Part shown: positions 11,701 to 21,801 of the stretch, piece by piece | How positions within the stretch are numbered: position 1 is the stretch's first letter | Layout: each line of letters starts with the position of its first letter | DNA from: Helianthus annuus | Lineage: Eukaryota > Streptophyta > Magnoliopsida > Asterales > Asteraceae | Reading direction: 5' to 3' | Length of the DNA stretch: 64,000 nucleotides | Assembly (NCBI RefSeq): GCF_002127325.2 | Contig: NC_035437.2 | Span: 171,867,378-171,931,377 of the forward strand | Position numbers and translations under genes: made by a program | Notes under the pieces: model-generated | Told to the model about the DNA's origin: nothing | Databases searched by the model: none | The model's input: the letters and a program-made list of their open reading frames with translations, nothing else

Positions 11701-12408
11701 AAAAATGGCAAGATATCAAACCTTTTGGATCCAGATGTGGAAAAACAAACCGTTGGACGAAAGTTGCAAAAATGGCCAAACCTGAGGGACGAAAATGGCA
11801 TTTTACTCTTTATGCTAAATAAAATGCAAAGATAAATGTTTGTTCGCGTACTAACTACTAAGTTCATGTTTAAATTTGTCAAAATCCAGGAGAACCGTTT
11901 GGAAAATTGAACCATTTGATGTCATCTTGAAAGTTAACTTCAGTGAGGGCTGTGGATGTGCATGCAGCAGAATAAAGATCCCTATCGATTTTCACGTACG
12001 GATTTCTTCATTTTATTCCACATGTAATTATGTATGCATGTTTTATTTTTCGTTATACTATTATTTTACAGAATATATTGACAAATTTTACTTCATATGC
12101 AGGCATCAAAAGACGATTTGACACGCGATAGAGATCACGTTTTTGAAAAACTGAAATCTAAAGCAATAAAAAGTTCATCTTGCGGGCAGAATTCCGTTAT
12201 CGAGAGAAAAATGTTAACATCGCCGAAAACTGAAGTTGTAATACGTGCGGTTGTGACCAACGTTAGATGGTATGACGAAATAACAGTCAAGACTTCTGGA
12301 GCCGGTTCTTTAAGCAAGTGCGCACTGAAAAGAAGAAAAGAAGGTAAGAACGAAGCTGAAGCAGCTCGTAAGCTCCCCAAAGGGCAGTATAGGAATGGTA
12401 AAATATAG
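2742..12408 (+). CDS. SRT1: SRT1, nuclear SIRT6-type NAD-dependent deacylase
   Basis: Fourteen exons join in frame: 2742-2840, 6500-6529, 6643-6735, 6808-6927, 7394-7494, 8770-8878, 9600-9679, 9758-9836, 9939-9992, 10078-10174, 10535-10617, 11213-11277, 11890-11995, 12103-12408. All introns are GT-AG, and the product is 473 residues, the length I recall for Arabidopsis SRT1. Visible motifs are GAGIS (52-56) and PDFRG (62-66) for NAD binding, QNID (114-117), catalytic His134 in ELHG, and zinc cysteines C142-x2-C145 and C167-x4-C172. A Lys-rich tail follows the catalytic core. Family knowledge: plant SRT1 is a chromatin sirtuin acting on histone H3 acetyl-lysine in the nucleus. The start codon opens the conserved [11 protein letters not shown]-terminus. 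Introns carry many transposons, yet no exon is damaged. Confidence 0.93.
2870..4480. repeat. Tandem repeat of about 350 bp in SRT1 intron 1
   Basis: The segment containing GTTGCTATGTGCATTGAGG recurs at about 2991, 3343, 3704 and, degenerate, 4034, giving units of about 330-361 bp. The linked motif AGTGAGTTCTGCATTGG recurs further out, near 4345, 5508 and 6075. The array is therefore older than the transposon that splits it at 4482. The first copies are nearly identical and later ones decay. Confidence 0.8.
4482..5391. mobile_element. PIF/Harbinger-like element in SRT1 intron 1
   Basis: The left end reads GGTGTTGTTTGTTTTTTCA. The right end is its complement with one mismatch. TAA flanks both sides (4479-4481 and 5392-5394), the 3-bp target preference of PIF/Harbinger elements. 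The 910-bp interior has repeated ATTAACATCAAACAAT motifs at about 4725-4830. A GC-rich GGAGGAGAGGCGGCGG-type low-complexity tract lies at 4920-5210, and CGCGCAGAC motifs lie near the right end. No transposase is encoded, so it is non-autonomous. Confidence 0.75.
6993..7181. mobile_element. Small MITE in SRT1 intron 4
   Basis: An inverted pair, GTGTTTGGATGTGC on the left and GCACATCCAAACAC on the right, bounds about 190 bp of AT-rich non-coding DNA. The flanking duplication is not clear, so the superfamily is uncertain (hAT or PIF are both possible). Confidence 0.55.
7509..7629 (-). mobile_element. 5'-truncated SINE insertion at the exon 5 donor of SRT1
   Basis: About 120 bp read on the minus strand resemble the 3' part of the widespread plant tRNA-derived SINE group (CAGCCTCTCTA, then ATCTTACCCTACTCAGACCC, then GGGATTTACTGAGT) followed by a GATGATGAGGAGG simple tail. 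A perfect 17-bp duplication TGAGTAAGTGCAATCCT lies on both sides (7492-7508 and 7630-7646). Long TSDs of this kind indicate LINE-driven retroposition. The duplicated target includes the exon 5 splice donor. Confidence 0.75.
7854..8385. mobile_element. Non-autonomous hAT-like element in SRT1 intron 5
   Basis: The ends TAGGGGTG and CACCCTTA are short inverted repeats. They are flanked by near-identical 8-bp duplications, CATATTAC (7846-7853) and CATATAAC (8386-8393). The interior carries repeated ACCCGAAC/GGGTTGAC motifs in both orientations around an AT-rich core and no coding sequence. Confidence 0.7.
8990..9535. repeat. GTTCGTGTTCGTTCG-rich repeat in SRT1 intron 6
   Basis: Both flanks carry inverted GAACGGTTCATG and GTTCGTTCATT motifs around a core of degenerate AACACAAACGAACA repeats. 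This suggests a decayed hAT-like non-autonomous transposon ending near TGTAGCCCTAACT. The left end is unclear and no TSD was identified. Short reading frames here are low-complexity repeats, not genes. Confidence 0.45.
10776..11020. mobile_element. Mutator-like foldback MITE in SRT1 intron 11
   Basis: The whole 245 bp is an almost perfect hairpin: arms of about 110 bp starting GAGTAAATTACGTTTTTGG and ending in the complement, around a very short loop. A perfect 10-bp direct repeat TTACAAAAAC flanks it (10766-10775 and 11021-11030), fitting the 9-10 bp target duplications of Mutator-like elements. A second copy lies at 24171-25451. Confidence 0.8.
11383..11808. mobile_element. Second Mutator-like foldback MITE, SRT1 intron 12
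   Basis: Terminal arms of roughly 150-200 bp are inverted relative to each other, from GAGTAAAATGCCATTTTTCG to the complementary right end. They are flanked by a perfect 9-bp duplication TTTATGCTA (11374-11382 and 11809-11817). The interior is non-coding. A shorter related element lies at 28645-28878. Confidence 0.8.
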
Positions 12409-13498
12409 ATAACTGACAAATGGTTTGGTTTTTTAGACAGTGTACATACATAAATCCTGGTTTTTGGGTAGAACTGTTATATAATGTAGTGACTCTGATG
12501 TTTGGTAGGTTTATGGTGTGTCACCCGCAATCTAGGGTTGTTGATTGGGTTGAACTTGGAGCGGAAGGGACCAAACCGACCGGAAACTTATATATACAAA
12601 CTATTGGATGGGAAAAGGATTGATCTAAGCTGGTTTCGTATGGTTTGGGTTTGGTTTAGAACATGTTCGGTCCTAACGTAGCAAACAAACTTTAGTTTTT
12701 ATATAATTTTGAAAATCGGTAACTGGATTTGGCAACCCTCGTCTTGGTTTTAAGAAAAAAACACTGCTGTTTTGAGGCGTTTAGGTACCAAAAGCCGCGG
12801 TGTGAGATGAGGGCTTAACGTGAGAGAGGCTTTTGATGTTAAGTTTTTTAAATAAATTATTTATAAATAATATTTTAACTTGTTAACTTTTAAACACTAA
12901 AAATAAAATTGCAATTTTGCGACCGCCTGGTGGTCATTTTTAAAACCAAGCCCCTAGTTACATATAATACTAAATCCAATTATTTTGATCTTTAAAATTC
13001 ACAAAATCACGAAGAAAAATATATATGCCACGTTACATAAACAATAAGTTAATTAATTTGCATTTTTAATGCATATAAAATATAAAATAATAAAACAAGG
13101 TTTTGTGAGTTGTAAGAGTATTCACATTCAATCCATCATATTTTCACCCTAAATTACACTAAAAAACACTACATTTTCTCTCTCTTTTTCAATTAAATAA
13201 TATTTTTTATACCTTTATCATTATTTTTTCTCGCTCCTCCACTCCAACCACTTTCAAAATATATTAAAAATTTATAGGGGGTGAACAGTGTCCCCCCAAA
13301 TATACAGATGAACAGTAACATTTTCTCTCTCCTCCCCCCACAATCACTTTTTATACTCTTTATATTTTAAAAACACCACACACATAATTTAGTTATTTGG
13401 ATGTGAATTGCTTCCTCTCTTTTAAACTACACTTGGTGTATAATTAAAGCTCATGACTAATTGTAACAAACTATAAGGTGATAAGCAGTTCAGCCACA
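12409..13498. other. Intergenic region downstream of SRT1 with two MITE-like repeats
   Basis: No gene is seen. A 209-bp repeat at about 12743-12951 is bounded by CTTGGTTTTAA and its complement TTAAAACCAAG. A second repeat at about 13115-13414 has loosely inverted ends (TATTCACATTCAA and TTGGATGTGAAT) and AT-rich filling. Neither has a convincing target duplication. The rest is AT-rich without structure. Confidence 0.45.
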
Positions 13499-13632
13499 TT
13501 AAACTCTGGACAACCCGATTTTGCGGTTAAACAGACGCATGAGAAGGTACACCTGCAACACGCTTGCGCCAATCAGAGCTGCGGATTCCACAAGTGCTTT
13601 GTGTCTAGCTCTACTGCTAATCCTTTCATTTA
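13499..13632 (-). pseudogene. p24-beta cargo receptor, isolated last exon
   Basis: Read on the minus strand after a TTTGATTTGCAG acceptor, this 134-bp exon encodes about 44 residues. They include HKALVESAALIGAS, a hydrophobic stretch, and a basic C-terminus ending RKIGLSRV followed by a stop. This matches the membrane anchor and cytosolic tail of plant p24-beta (emp24/GP25L) proteins, which cycle between ER and Golgi in COPI/COPII vesicles. No GOLD domain or upstream exon of that gene is found in the window. I infer a gene fragment, although the reading frame itself is intact. A more decayed twin lies at 21680-21801. Confidence 0.65.
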
Positions 13633-14638
13633 CTGCAAATCAAAGACCATCGTTTAACGACTGTTTAGCCGCTGAGAAGTTGCATTTTTGAGGTACACAA
13701 ATGGGTTGGGACCGAAAAATTATATTAGAGCTTGTTGGCTTGTTCTAGGTCCGGTTTAGCCTGAAAACCCATATCTAAAAATTGCAAAGTCCCGGCCCTA
13801 ACGGCTAACGTTTGGCCTCCCAACCGGGCCTGATGCATGAACAAATAGCAGTTGTAAAACGAAGTGATCAGTTTTGTAAGTTGAAATAAATATGGGGCTT
13901 TGGTTCTGTATGATATAACGAACAAATAGCAGTTGTAGATGTGAAATTGGTTATGAAATCGTGTGGGAATGAGGTCGTATTGGGTCAAGAGGCGTTTATT
14001 TAAACTCGAATTAAAGATATAACAAATTGAGAGGATGATGAGAATTTCGGAGTTAAACGGGTTAGCGGATAAGCATAATTTGCAGTTTATACGTGAAACA
14101 AACGAGTTGATAGTTTTGATTATTGGCGGAACCGACGACTTTTATACGGAAAAAACAAGTTAAACGAGCAAATTTTACAGATCTGATATTGCCGGAACCG
14201 ACGACTTTTATACGAAAAAACAAGTTAAACGAGCAAATTTTACAGATCTGATATTGCCGGAACCAACGACTTTGCCGGAGAAGACCCCCTGAAAGGCGGG
14301 TTTTCTTTTTGTTTGAATTAACAAGTTTGGTCCTTTAACATATAGTCCCTGCAGTCTCTAAGTTTTACAAAATGACTAAAAACTTTAACTATTAAAAGGT
14401 ATTTTAGTCATTTTAGTAAAACTTAACAAAAAAGTTAACAAAGTTTGGTCTTAGTACTCAACATTGTGACAATGTTTGACCTTAGTACTCAACGTTGTGA
14501 CAAATTAGAACGTTAATACCTGATTTTGCAACAAAAAAACAATTAGTACCAAACATTGAAATTTGGCATAAACCACAGGGACCAACGGTGTAATTTTTTC
14601 TTTATTTTTCGATAATGATAAATAACATCCATAATTAG

Positions 14639-14677
<39 letters not shown>
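13633..14677. other. Intergenic, with a 66-bp tandem duplication
   Basis: A unit of about 66 bp starting GGAACCGACGACTTTTATACG occurs at 14128 and 14194, and a third copy begins at 14259. Positions 14290-14600 carry a degenerate repeat with TTTGGTCCTTTAAC and AACCACAGGGACCAA ends. A (TA)n microsatellite closes the region at about 14643-14675. No coding content is seen. Confidence 0.55.
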
Positions 14678-14679
<2 letters not shown>

Positions 14680-16105
14680 GGGTAGGGTTCTAGAGTGAAC
14701 AATGGTTAACTTGTGAACAAAGTGAACAGATCTTGACCCTCCATCTCTTAGATGATGATATTTAATGGTAATGGCATGATGGTATTTTTTTGATTAGTAA
14801 TGACTTTTAATTTGATGAATAAGGGTATTTGGGTAAATACACAATTTATTAAATTAATAACCAGAAATTAATAGTTTCCATATCTTCTCGATTCCTTCAA
14901 TCCCTATTCTTTAGCAGATTTAGTTGCAAAAAAAACCCTAACATTCAACTTATATTCAAAACACACATTCTTAATCTTTGAACACAAGTTGCTGTCATTG
15001 TTTATATACAAACGACGCACGTCGAATTGAAGAAGTAACAGGTCGATTGATACGATTTCTCTAGAAAAGGTAAACAATTGCCGACTTCAAATGTTAAAAT
15101 GATTCGTCATGTCGTTGTACATTGTGTTTGTTTTATACTTCTCCTCGTAAATGCAAATCGGAAGTTAGGGTTTGTTTAATCTGGTCAAGTCGTTATATAA
15201 TGAAGTTTTTGAGCCGATTGTTTGTTATGATCAGTGATTGTTATAGTACATCAATAATTTTCATGAAAAAAGTTTGGTTAATTGTAGAGAATAGTTTATT
15301 GTACTCTGTTTTTAGGCATTATTTGTAACATTTTGCTGTTAAGCTTTTGGGTTTTGTTAGATGATTTATGCTGTCCTGAAGTACACATGTGTATGTCGTT
15401 CATTATAGTTTCGAGTCCAGTAGTGTACAGATAGTTTGTGTGGTTGTTTTTTGGGATACTGATGAAACGTGTCTTTTCCGTTTATGTTACTTTTTTAGTA
15501 TACACTTTGTGAATAGCATTCAAATGATTATATATTTGTGTATTATGCTTCGAAAGATGATTTATGTAAAACTTATCGGCCCCGTGTTTATTTGATTTGC
15601 TGCTGTCGTTGTTGGATTCGTCAATATAGGGATTGAACTCAAAATTCGTAATTTTTTTTTGTTTTCCTGATCTACTCTGTTTTTAGGCGATGTTATGATG
15701 TTTGTTTGGTTGATTTTTTGTAAAATCGTTGATGTATAATGTTTGGTGTGCACATTTTGTTGTAAAATCGTTGATGTATGATGTTTGGTTGGTTGATTTG
15801 TTGTAGACATTTGTACAGGGGTTTTTACTCTGTTTTTAGGCGATGGTATACTGCGATGTACACATGTGTATATTGTCTATAACCTGGGTTGTAGACTATG
15901 TACACATGTGTATAAGTAGTTGACACACAAGTGTATAAAAGGTTGGTTATTTTTCTGCACCTGGAATAGTGTAGACTTATGTAATGCACTGTAGTGCACA
16001 TGTGTACAAACTGTTGTACACAGGTGAACATACCAGTGTACACCAAAGAACAAACTGTATTATCCATATGTATTATTGTGACAATACAAGTGTCTAATTT
16101 TATGG

Positions 16106-16324
16106 AGCATGTGCAGGCAAATGGTGTTTGAAACCAAAGGTGGAATAGGTCTGATGCATTTTCAAATGGTACATTTATTGGCAACGAAACAGGAAAACGG
16201 AGTAATCTCTACAACCCCAAATTCTAGAAAGAGAAAAACAAATGCGGATCTTCAAGCTCCCCAAATGGATTCATCAGACAAGACTATTCGTAGAAGTGGT
16301 CGTGTTCGGGCTAAACAATCGTGA
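16106..16324 (+). CDS. Short exon-like reading frame inside the 4.3 kb transposon
   Basis: After an acceptor-like GAGCATGTGCAG, an open frame of about 70 codons ends RRSGRVRAKQS and a stop. It is basic and has an N-terminal half without clear homology. The Lys/Arg-rich end (PNSRKRKTN) could be a nuclear localisation signal. I do not recognise the family. It may be the last exon of a captured or ancestral element gene, and expression is unproven. Confidence 0.3.
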   Translation, partial: SMCRQMVFETKGGIGLMHFQMVHLLATKQENGVISTTPNSRKRKTNADLQAPQMDSSDKTIRRSGRVRAKQS

Positions 16325-17224
16325 CATTTTTCCTAATATTTGTTAAACAATTTGTCAATTCTGATCTTTCATGGAGGGTTTAATGACCAGACTCACCAAA
16401 AAGAAGCATTTTAAATATTCGTATGGTGGTGACATTCGAAGGATGGAGTCCGTTGGTACATGTCATCTAATCGGTTGATTTTAGGCCTAATGTTCCGTTT
16501 TTGCCAGTGTTGTAGCAGTTTTAGCTGCTTGTTAAAACCATGTGCTACATTTGTTTAATTCTATGTTAGTTTTCCTTAGAACTTGTTTTTGTTGTCACAA
16601 AGTAGATATTTTACTAGAGATATGTTTCTAGAACAATGAGTTTTCTCAATGTACGTTCTGTCAATTTCAAAATGATTTTACTAAAAGTTTGTAAGACCAT
16701 GTGTTATTGCTTACGTTGGTTGGTTTTGTGAACCATATATAGTTTTAGCGACATCATGTTACATATATACCTGTTACAAAAACTTGATCTATACTACTAC
16801 CCAGGTTTGTAGGAGCATGTGTTAATGTGTAACGACTGCGTATACACATGTGTACATAGTGTACAACCCAGGTTGCAGACAAGATCCACATGTGTACATC
16901 GCAGTATACACATGTGTACACAGTGTATTAATAAATCTTCATAACCCAGTGTATTTAATAAAAAAAACCTCTGTACAAATGTCTACAACAAATCAACCAA
17001 GAAAAATTCATACCATCGCCTAAAAACAGAGTAAAAACCCCTGTATGTTACATAATGAAAAAACCAAACAAACATTAATCTGTACAATGCAAAACATAAT
17101 AGTTTTATTTTTTCTTGTTTGACCCGTTAGATATAATACATAACTTGACACGTTGTATAAGTATACGGGTCAAAACAGACACCTCTAAGTTGCGAGGATC
17201 TGAAACGAATTGAACCATTACACC

Positions 17225-17475
17225 GCAATGTGAACAACCCTGATAACACTGGCAGTACTTTTTCTAGCACATTGACTTTTTACAGTTGCAGCCCTTTCTG
17301 TGCTTTCCAGCAACTGTACAAAACCCTGCTAGTTGTGCGTAACTCTCATACATTGCAATAACGGCTTCCATTGAACTAAATCTCACCTTTAGAACGGGTT
17401 TGCAACCGGGCGGAACAACTGGCGTTCAATACCTACTGCCATTAGGTGTCTCGTATACGTTACTAGGTACCGACT
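17225..17475 (-). pseudogene. FAR1-like N-terminus running into a CXC-like motif, with two stops
   Basis: One continuous minus-strand frame reads YETPNGSRY, stop, TPVVPPGCKPVLKVRFSS, then MYESYAQLAGF, then GKHRKGCNCKKSMC, stop, KKYCQCYQG. The first half resembles the lead-in of plant FAR1-related (Mutator-transposase-derived) proteins. GCNCKKSxC-x-KKYCxC is the cysteine signature of CXC/TSO1 (CPP) DNA-binding domains. The two in-frame stops (TGA, TAG) make this a pseudogene. Whether the join is an ancestral fusion or shuffled capture cannot be told here. Confidence 0.5.
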
Positions 17476-18969
17476 CTGAACATTAAGAGAACAAACGACT
17501 GTAATTAGAGTACATTGATGTACACATAATTTGTATAGCCTTGACTTGGGATACCGCAAAAACTTGTGTGTGTTACTTATGACCTATACATATGTGTACA
17601 TGCAAGTGTTATATTAACATAAAACATTCATTAACCTATGTGTATGTATGAAAAAAAATTCTGGCACTAAACTAAAAAAGATACAAAAAACCCTACAAAT
17701 TGTGTGCTGCTTATGATATTTACGTATGTGTAAAAAAATAGAACATACTGGGAATACATAAACAAGGCATGATTCTATAGAACCAACACAAAACACAGTG
17801 TTTTGTGGACCTATAATCAAAATCATCAGCAAAAAGATATGCTTCAAAACTGAAAAAAAATAGTTGATATGCACATGAATACATGTTACCCATCCAAACA
17901 TAAATCAACCGCCGGATTGAAATAAAAAATGCGATGAACTAAAAACTGATCACATAAACCTGTCTGATTCACATAAACTGAACAAATAAAACCTGGATGA
18001 TTCGTTAACCTAGCAAAACAAAACATTTAAAAATACTAAACCTGGGCCATGGTATTTTATGAAACAATGTCCAGATTCACACCCATCAACCTTATCAAAC
18101 TTCTTGGTACTAACACAAGCACCAAGAAGCGCATTAAAAAAACTTAACAACCTGGCCACATTTTCACTCAGGCATTTCGTCGAACACCTTGGATACATGA
18201 TGAAACATAACAATAACATTTGGATAACACAATAACATGAAAAACCCTGCAGCAAAAAATGATAGGAATAGAATAGATACAACTTTCGTATACGTATATC
18301 CATCTTAAAGATCATAAAAAACACACCTGGGCGATCCATTGTTGTAACGAAAACATTATCGAATACGAACACACTAGATACGCGTACCTTTGCTTGGATT
18401 CCTGGGAATAAAATCACCGATATTGACGAACATCTGATGTGAATCATGTGGTTATGTGAATCGAAATAACAAGGAAGAAATCAAAAGAATAAAGAACAGG
18501 ACGATTAATCGTTGTAAAGAACACGTTATTGATTTCTGGACTACGTATTGTCTCTTGTATTGTCTCTTGGATATCTGTGATTAGATGATGAAATACAAAA
18601 GAAGATGACTTGAACTTTGATGAACAAGATGATCAGATTCAAAAAGAAGATGAAGGTCAATGAAATTGAATCTGGAAAAAAAGGTTTACCTGTGGATCTT
18701 ATTTTTGGAGGAATTGTGAAATCGAAATTTTAATTAAACGGTGATTCAATTGAATCACAAGAAATTAGGGGTAAGTTGTATAATATAATAACTGATATTG
18801 ATGAATCAATATTAACAAGTTTATAATTAAATAAAAAAATCAAGTTTAAATTGCTAATGACAATCCTACCCTTATTATCTTAAAAATAAATCAAGGGCCA
18901 AGATGAGTTCACACAGTTCACAAATGAGGGGGGTGTTCACTCTTGATCCTAACCCTATACATATATATA

Positions 18970-20225
18970 TAGGACAAAGATCCGTTAGGAACCACCCCTT
19001 ATTGCGAGAACCGCGAGAACCAGTGTGAACACAAACAGTAATTCCTAAAAAAATCTAAAAAACACCCAAAAATTTTTTTTTTATTTTTTTACTATTTTTT
19101 TTGAAAAAATCGCTATATTTTGTTAATAAAAAAAATAAAAAAAATTTTCAAAAAAAAAAAAAATTCGAGTAACAGTTATCCATGCACATGTGCATATGTG
19201 TCGTTTCTTTGTCAAATTCCGTAATTCATTACAAATAATAGTCAATTGCACTTTCATTTACACTACTACGTGTAATACACTATCTTTTACATTACCAATG
19301 TTAGAAATGCACATGTGCATCTATATGTATCAACAGGAAATAAGGTGTTTTGGTACACTACTTTCTCTTTTATCTATCATTCCATCCATAATACACAAGC
19401 ATGCACATGTGCATTTCTGTCATTTCTTTGACAAATTCCGTAATTCATTACATATATTAGACAATTGCACTTTCATTTACACTACCATATGTAATACACT
19501 ACTTTTTACATTACCAATATTAGAAATGCACATGTGCATTATATGTATCAATATGAAATAAGGTGTTTTGGTACACCACTTTGAATACACTTTCCCTTTC
19601 ATCTATCATACCATCCATAATACACTACCATTACCTCCTACCATCCATAATACAATACCATTACCTCCTACCATCCATAATACAATACCATTAACAATAT
19701 TTTCACTTTATTACATGTATGTAAACACCATTTATACCATCCAATCAACATATTACATAAAAAATTGACAACTATAACCAAACCATCAACCACTAGATAT
19801 AACTAACCAAAAAACATGTATATGGGTCTACTTCTCCATTCAAAATCACAAACTTTTTGTACCAAAACACGTTATATCATGGTTATACCTAATTATGCAC
19901 ATGTGCATTTTGAATATTGGTAATGTAAAAAGTAGTGTATTACTAATGGTATTGTAAATTAAAGTGCAATTGTCTATTCCTGATAATGTATTACCGAATT
20001 TGTTGAAGTAATGATACATATGCACATGTGCATGGATAACTGTTACTCGAAAAAAATGTTTTTTTTTTTTTTTTTATGGAACGAAATATAGCGATTTTTT
20101 GTTAAAAAATATTAAAAAAAATAAAAAAAAATTTTTGAGTGCTTTTTTGATTTTTTTTAGATTTTATTTTGTGTTCACATTGGTTCTCGCGGTTCTCACA
20201 ATAAGGGTGGTTCTCGCATGAACCT

Positions 20226-20233
<8 letters not shown>
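18970..20233. mobile_element. 1.26 kb inverted-repeat MITE in a TA tract
   Basis: The left end (TAGGACAAAG, then GAACCACCCCTTATTGCGAG, then AACCGCGAGAACCAGTGTGAA) and the complement of the right end share the GCGAGAACCGCGAGAACCA-type core over about 60 bp. Both edges abut (TA)n, so the target is TA-rich. Inside are palindromic ATGCACATGTGCAT motifs near 19180, 19310, 19400, 19525, 19895 and 20020, plus CCATCCATAATACA repeats at 19610-19690. No transposase is present. Confidence 0.65.
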
Positions 20234-20256
<23 letters not shown>

Positions 20257-20785
20257 GTTAATATAGTTAGTATCCATATGGTGAGTTTAGTCTACAGAGT
20301 GCGAGAAGCAATGTGGGCCAGCAGAAAGTAGTGAATGGATGAGATTAAATGAGTGGTAAAATTGTAATATATGTTTTACTACCTTAAATATTTTGAAAAC
20401 AAACATTCATAATGATGACAATGTTTCTTAAATATTTTGAAAACAAACAACAAAACCATTGTATCTAGCTATATTAATAAGCAGTGATTAACCTAAAGGA
20501 TTTAAGAATTATTAGTTAAGGTTAACTTTTTAAGACAAGATAAGCTTGTTATTAAAAAAATACAATAATTTTATGTGTGATATTGGCGGACGTTTAGTTG
20601 AATTCTCTAATGAAACCGTATACATAGTGGTCTATCTAGTTTCACATGTATGCATATATGTCGAATTATATGCTCCAACTCTATTGAAGAAACATTCATA
20701 TTACTTAATACTTTTTTTCTTTTTTCATCATGTATATGAAAAAAAAAATGCATAAACCATTTTAAAACATGCATATTGAAGGGGT
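20234..20785. other. AT-rich spacer, nothing recognised
   Basis: No protein, RNA or repeat boundary is recognisable in this stretch apart from the flanking (TA)n. Confidence 0.5.
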
Positions 20786-21660
20786 ATGGTTTCAGATCTC
20801 GCACCAAACACTCCCATCAACAAAGACTTATCTGCGTTCGTGCGGGCATGCGGGCACGCGCGAACGCGGTCAATTGTTCCAATCGGTCAAGTGATGAGAA
20901 GACTTACCTCGTGTATGAAAACGACTGTTTTCGTCACGACAAGGGACGCGGTAACGACCGCAGTTACCACACATATTGATGCGGCCCAGCACCGCATCCT
21001 ATAGATACTTCCGTCCAGACAAGGGACGCGGACACAACCGCGGTTACCACGCGACAGAGATGCGGCCAGCACCGCATCCTGTTGACGACGCAAGTGGGAC
21101 TGACACTTTGGCTCAAGTGTCCAAAACAACAAGTGGCACTGACAGCAGTCACCTGTCCAGCCCACGTGTATGCAACGCTGGCGAACAGAATGACAGCCAT
21201 AGCAGGACGTGGCATCACCTCCGTGACCTACGCGTCTGACACACCTGCAAGGGGTTGCGCGTTGTCAGTCTAGCCACTCAATTACCCTCTTGCACTCTTC
21301 GGCATATGAACCGTACGAGCACGTCCTTTGTCCCCCCCCCCACCCCCCACACACACACACCGCGCTTACGGCTCTATACCCCAACCCAACCAGGTTTGAG
21401 GTATCGCTTACTGCTCTCTCTCACACTCACTACTATCACACACTTTGCTCTCAAGCAAATACTGATTCTCACGCCAGAGAGTGGTAACAAGGACTGTCAA
21501 GGAGCACCCCCCCCCCCATCCTCCTTGTTACGAGTCACGGTGTGTTTCCTTGTGCAGGAGACAGGTCAACGGACGATCCGGACATCGATCCTCGGAAAGA
21601 AGGGATTAACCCTACTTGACGAGACCAGTGAATTAACCCCCTCTGGTTAACCACTGTTTC
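20786..21660. repeat. GC-rich island, possible old LTR relic
   Basis: Much richer in GC than its surroundings. A unit of about 80 bp containing GACAAGGGACGCGG and GCACCGCATCCT is tandemly duplicated at 20938 and 21018. Downstream come CTCTCTCACACTCACTAC, a C-run, and ACTTGACGAGACCAGTGAAT, which resembles the R-U5 part of plant LTRs. Neither TG...CA borders nor a primer-binding site could be placed, so the LTR reading is tentative. Reading frames here overlap in several frames and look accidental. Confidence 0.35.
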
Positions 21661-21679
21661 ATCACATATTAAAGTATTA

Positions 21680-21801
21680 AACTATGATTAACGAAAGCTT
21701 TCGTTCAAATAGACGTTGGAGAAGATAGGCTTGCACCAATCAAAGATGATGATTATCCACAAGAGCTTTGTTCATAGCTCCCTTGCTCATTCTTTCATTT
21801 A
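21680..21801 (-). pseudogene. Decayed second copy of the p24-beta last exon
   Basis: Minus-strand sequence after a GATTGGCAG acceptor reads VNERMSKGAMNKALV. It breaks frame and resumes as YLLQRLFERKL, the C-terminal anchor and tail motif of plant p24-beta proteins. A short deletion and stops disrupt it. It aligns to the fragment at 13499-13632, including the splice acceptor, so the two are duplicates of the same exon about 8 kb apart. No upstream exons are seen. Confidence 0.6.

Larger units (their letters stand above)
14678..18959. mobile_element. 4.3 kb inverted-repeat DNA transposon carrying gene debris
   Basis: The left end (TATAGGGTAGGGTTCTAGAG, then TGAACAGATCTTGACCC) and the right end, read in complement (TATAGGGTTAGGATCAAGAG, then TGAACTCATCTTGGCCC), are about 60-bp imperfect terminal inverted repeats. 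It sits in a (TA)n tract. A foldback of the same family lies at 26665-26890. Internally, segments of about 200 bp at roughly 15690-15930 and 16850-17060 are inverted copies rich in TACACATGTGTA. The interior includes exon-like pieces on both strands and no recognisable intact transposase, which suggests a non-autonomous element that captured host sequence. Confidence 0.65.
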
